A DNA stretch of 64,000 nucleotides, taken from the NCBI GenBank assembly GCA_024529925.1, contig JAFEUB010000787.1:881501-945500 (forward strand), given 5' to 3'. The position numbers and the translations under genes were made by a program. Below are positions 62,266 through 64,000 of the stretch, piece after piece. The DNA comes from Ophthalmolycus amberensis. Taxonomy: Eukaryota > Chordata > Actinopteri > Perciformes > Zoarcidae. Numbering within the stretch: the first letter of the stretch is position 1; each line of letters starts with the position of its first letter. Below the pieces are notes generated by a model. That model ran no database searches, had not been told where the DNA came from, and saw only the letters and a program-made list of their open reading frames with translations.

Positions 62266-62432
62266 CTCCGTTAACCACCCTCTGGTCGGCCCCGGGACTG
62301 TAGTCGTGAGGTCCTGGTCGAGGAGTCGGCGGTCCACCTGAGCTCTGAGCCAGACGAGGTGAGTTCTGACGTCCCGGTCCCCAGGACATCGCCTCCCTGT
62401 TCCTCTGACCTGGAGGAATGTACTTGTTCTCT
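62266..62432 (-). CDS. atxn2: atxn2 exon: ENKYIPPGQRN ... VVNGG
   Basis: One base completes Arg, then ENKYIPPGQRNREAMSWGPG, RQNSPRLAQSSGGPPTPRPG, PHDYSPGADQRVVNG and one base. Human has RENKYIPPGQRNREVISWGS, GRQNSPRMGQ and SGSDQRVVNGG. The acceptor is TGCGTGCAG, directly behind a (GT)n tract instead of a normal polypyrimidine tract. Donor GGAG|GTATGA. Confidence 0.95.
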
Positions 62433-62435
62433 CTG

Positions 62436-62439
62436 CACG

Positions 62440-62471
<32 letters not shown>
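62436..62471 (-). repeat. (CA)n, read as (UG)n at an atxn2 3' splice site
   Basis: About 14 CA units with ACGC units next to the exon on the + strand. In the atxn2 pre-mRNA this is (UG)n followed by UGCGUGCGUGCAG at the acceptor. Confidence 0.95.
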
Positions 62472-62475
<4 letters not shown>

Positions 62476-63049
62476 ACACAAGCAGATGGTTCAGTTAAAT
62501 ATGTCTAAGACAATAGCTAAGATAATAAAGGGAGGAATTCATTCTACACTCTATTACATTCAACTAAGTCCTTCTCATCAGCCAAAATGAGCATGTTTTC
62601 TTTAATTACCGAGGAAGTATTTGTTCTGGGAGCAGCTGCTGTTTACTTAGTGAATGTGCGAGAACTACTTTGTCTTCCTTTAAGGCTTGAATATGCTTCT
62701 CAAGCCTCAGTTTTTCTACTGCAGACCCACCCTAAAGTGGAAGCATTATGTACATGTATTATGTGCACTTAAACGGTGAGAGCTCAAAGTCCTTCAATTC
62801 TGATATGCGGTGTATGATATGCTAGTACAAAGAACTTCTACATAAATATAGTACAGGCCATGCTGGTACATATTATTTTCTCTATGTAAAACTTTTGTAA
62901 AATACCAAGCATGTATATTCAAACAGACCTGCAGGTGATGACGTTTGCAAACAAGACAAGCCAGCCCTGTGACGTTGCTGCATTGACATTTTATAATAAT
63001 AATAATTACATTACAAGTATAAACTAAGTCCCAGTATTTCCTATTAATA

Positions 63050-63485
63050 ACCTAGACTGTGGCAGCCCGCTAAAGTATTTACTGTAGAAACTACGTGAAC
63101 CATTAGCTTTGTAAAGATGTAGTGGAGTAATATCTACCTGAGCAGAGAATGAAGTCAGAAGTAAAAGGAAAGACATTTACAATAAGATATTTAACCCTTT
63201 AACTATTTAATATAATAATAACTAGACTATAAAGTACATAGTAAGACATCAGTTTGTTAGTTAATTTATAAATTGTATAAAGAATTTTAAAATGCAAAGT
63301 AGCCTAACTAGTAACTAATATTGTCAAAAAAAGACAGTGAAGTTAAAAGTACAATATTTCCCTCTGTAGTGGAGTAGAAGTTACATAAAATGGAAATACT
63401 CAAGTAAAATACTAGTACCTCAAAATGTGTACTTAAGTGTAGTACTTGATTGGCCTAGATATATATAATATAGTTACATTCCACC
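63050..63485 (-). mobile_element. Teleost hAT-type MITE, inverted copy
   Basis: On the + strand it reads AAGATGTAGTGGAGTAATAT, GTAGTGGAGTAGAAGTTACA, AATGGAAATACTCAAGTAAA and TACTTAAGTGTAGTACTTGA, and ends in TAGTTACATTCCACCACT. It is the reverse of the family seen at 1150-1710. The left end is unclear. Confidence 0.6.
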
Positions 63486-63924
63486 ACTAGTAGAACAAGG
63501 GCACACGTTTGTTTACAAGAGCACAACGTTGTTCATAGTTGTAGCCACTAACTTCTGCTCTCACAGTTTACCAGACTGATGCGTTTAACTTTAAAATGCA
63601 CAACATTTTCTTCCGGGGAAGCATGACCCCGGATCGCCCTAGCAGGTCAGAGGTCCACCCACTATGGTCTCACAAACTCTTGAGGGAAAACCTGAAGCCA
63701 CATTACGGGAATGTAAATGTGTTGTGTTGTGCAGCTGCTTTTTTAAAGGAGCTGGCATTGCAGCACAAACTAAGAGCCAATTACAAACAATGAGAATGAA
63801 TGAAATTGGATAGGCACATGCAAGCTATTGACACAATCTGCAAGTACATCATTACAAGGAATACACTGACCAATGCAAGAATTAAGCTTTGGCCCTATGT
63901 TTGCGTGTGTTTCCTGGTTCTCAC

Positions 63925-64000
63925 CTGCTAAGTGTATGAGTCTCCCTTTCCCCGCGCACTACAGCAGTATATTTCTCCTCCTCAGAGCGTTCGTCGTTCT
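63925..64000 (-). CDS. atxn2: atxn2 exon, partial at window edge
   Basis: It reads NDERSEEEKYTAVVRGEREThTLS-type sequence, that is NDERSEEEKYTAVVRGERET then HTLS, ending two bases into Arg, before donor AGCAG|GTGAGA. Human has EEERKYTAVQRN ... INTR followed by ENKYIPPG. The exon continues beyond 64000. Confidence 0.9.

Larger units (their letters stand above)
62433..63924 (-). other. atxn2: atxn2 intron
   Basis: About 1.5 kb from GTGAGA to TGCGTGCAG. It holds the microsatellite at its 3' end and an inverted MITE copy at 63050-63485. No exon recognised. Confidence 0.85.
52905..64000 (-). other. atxn2: atxn2 gene, 3' portion (ataxin-2), cut by window edge
   Basis: Ataxin-2 is a cytoplasmic RNA-binding protein that acts in translation, mRNA stability and stress granules, and binds poly(A)-binding protein through its PAM2 motif. 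Seventeen exons, all with GT-AG borders and matching phases, give about 862 residues. In order: EEEKYTAVV segment; ENKYIPPGQRN; Pro/Ser/Arg-rich SRYQSGP and RPPSRPPSRPSRP; RMSPKSQRTPRAHRV; NKENIKP; HRKQIDNLKKF; DVTSQGVQT; PAM2 STLNPNANEFKPRF; PMMLMATQ-type Pro/Gln-rich C-terminus ending VQAHHQQQL. It matches human ATXN2 as remembered better than ATXN2L. The Lsm, LsmAD and N-terminal regions lie beyond 64000. One exon carries an apparent 1-nt insertion (see 54017-54229). Confidence 0.94.

Overview
The window is nuclear DNA of a ray-finned fish, probably a percomorph. The signs are split genes with GT-AG introns, abundant long (TG)n microsatellites, teleost-type hAT MITEs, a tRNA-derived SINE and a BED-finger hAT fossil. 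There are no bacterial operons, phage, CRISPR arrays or rRNA genes.

Two protein-coding genes lie tail to tail. On the + strand is sh2b3 (Lnk adaptor), complete in its coding part. It has a likely non-coding first exon near 1860-2200 and seven coding exons: 15707-16879, 40423-40524, 41271-41359, 45642-45733, 46866-47077, 47158-47335 and 48105-48472. All junction phases agree, giving about 737 residues with a dimerization (phenylalanine-zipper) domain, a PH domain, an SH2 domain and a C-terminal IDNQY tail. Its 3' UTR runs to about 51.88 kb. On the - strand is the 3' portion of atxn2 (ataxin-2): 17 exons between 64000 (gene cut by the window edge) and the stop codon at 52905-52907, followed by a 3' UTR to about 52.1 kb. 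The ataxin-2 piece is about 862 residues and holds the Ser/Pro-rich middle, the PAM2 motif that binds poly(A)-binding protein, and the Q/H/P-rich C-terminus ending QAHHQQQL. The Lsm domains and any polyQ tract lie outside the window. The same pair, in the same convergent arrangement, is found at human 12q24.

Region by region: 1-1850 is upstream DNA with a decayed MITE; about 1860-2200 is a CpG-bearing candidate promoter/exon; 2201-15676 is intron 1; 15677-16879 is the large first coding exon; 16880-40422 is a 23.5-kb intron splitting the PH domain and filled with microsatellites, a SINE, an internally deleted hAT transposon and a 2.1-kb hAT-like element with a palindromic minisatellite; 40423-48472 carries the remaining sh2b3 exons; 48473-51880 is its 3' UTR; 52095-64000 is atxn2.

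The most useful observations are: a +1 frameshift in a G run inside atxn2 exon 54017-54229; a (UG)n tract forming the 3' splice site of another atxn2 exon; a (CU)n tract before a 71-nt atxn2 exon; two transposons with 8-bp target-site duplications; and long TG arrays that all lie in the same orientation as sh2b3 transcription. I found no convincing undescribed gene system. Exon calls come from reading splice sites and remembered human homologues, not from alignment software.
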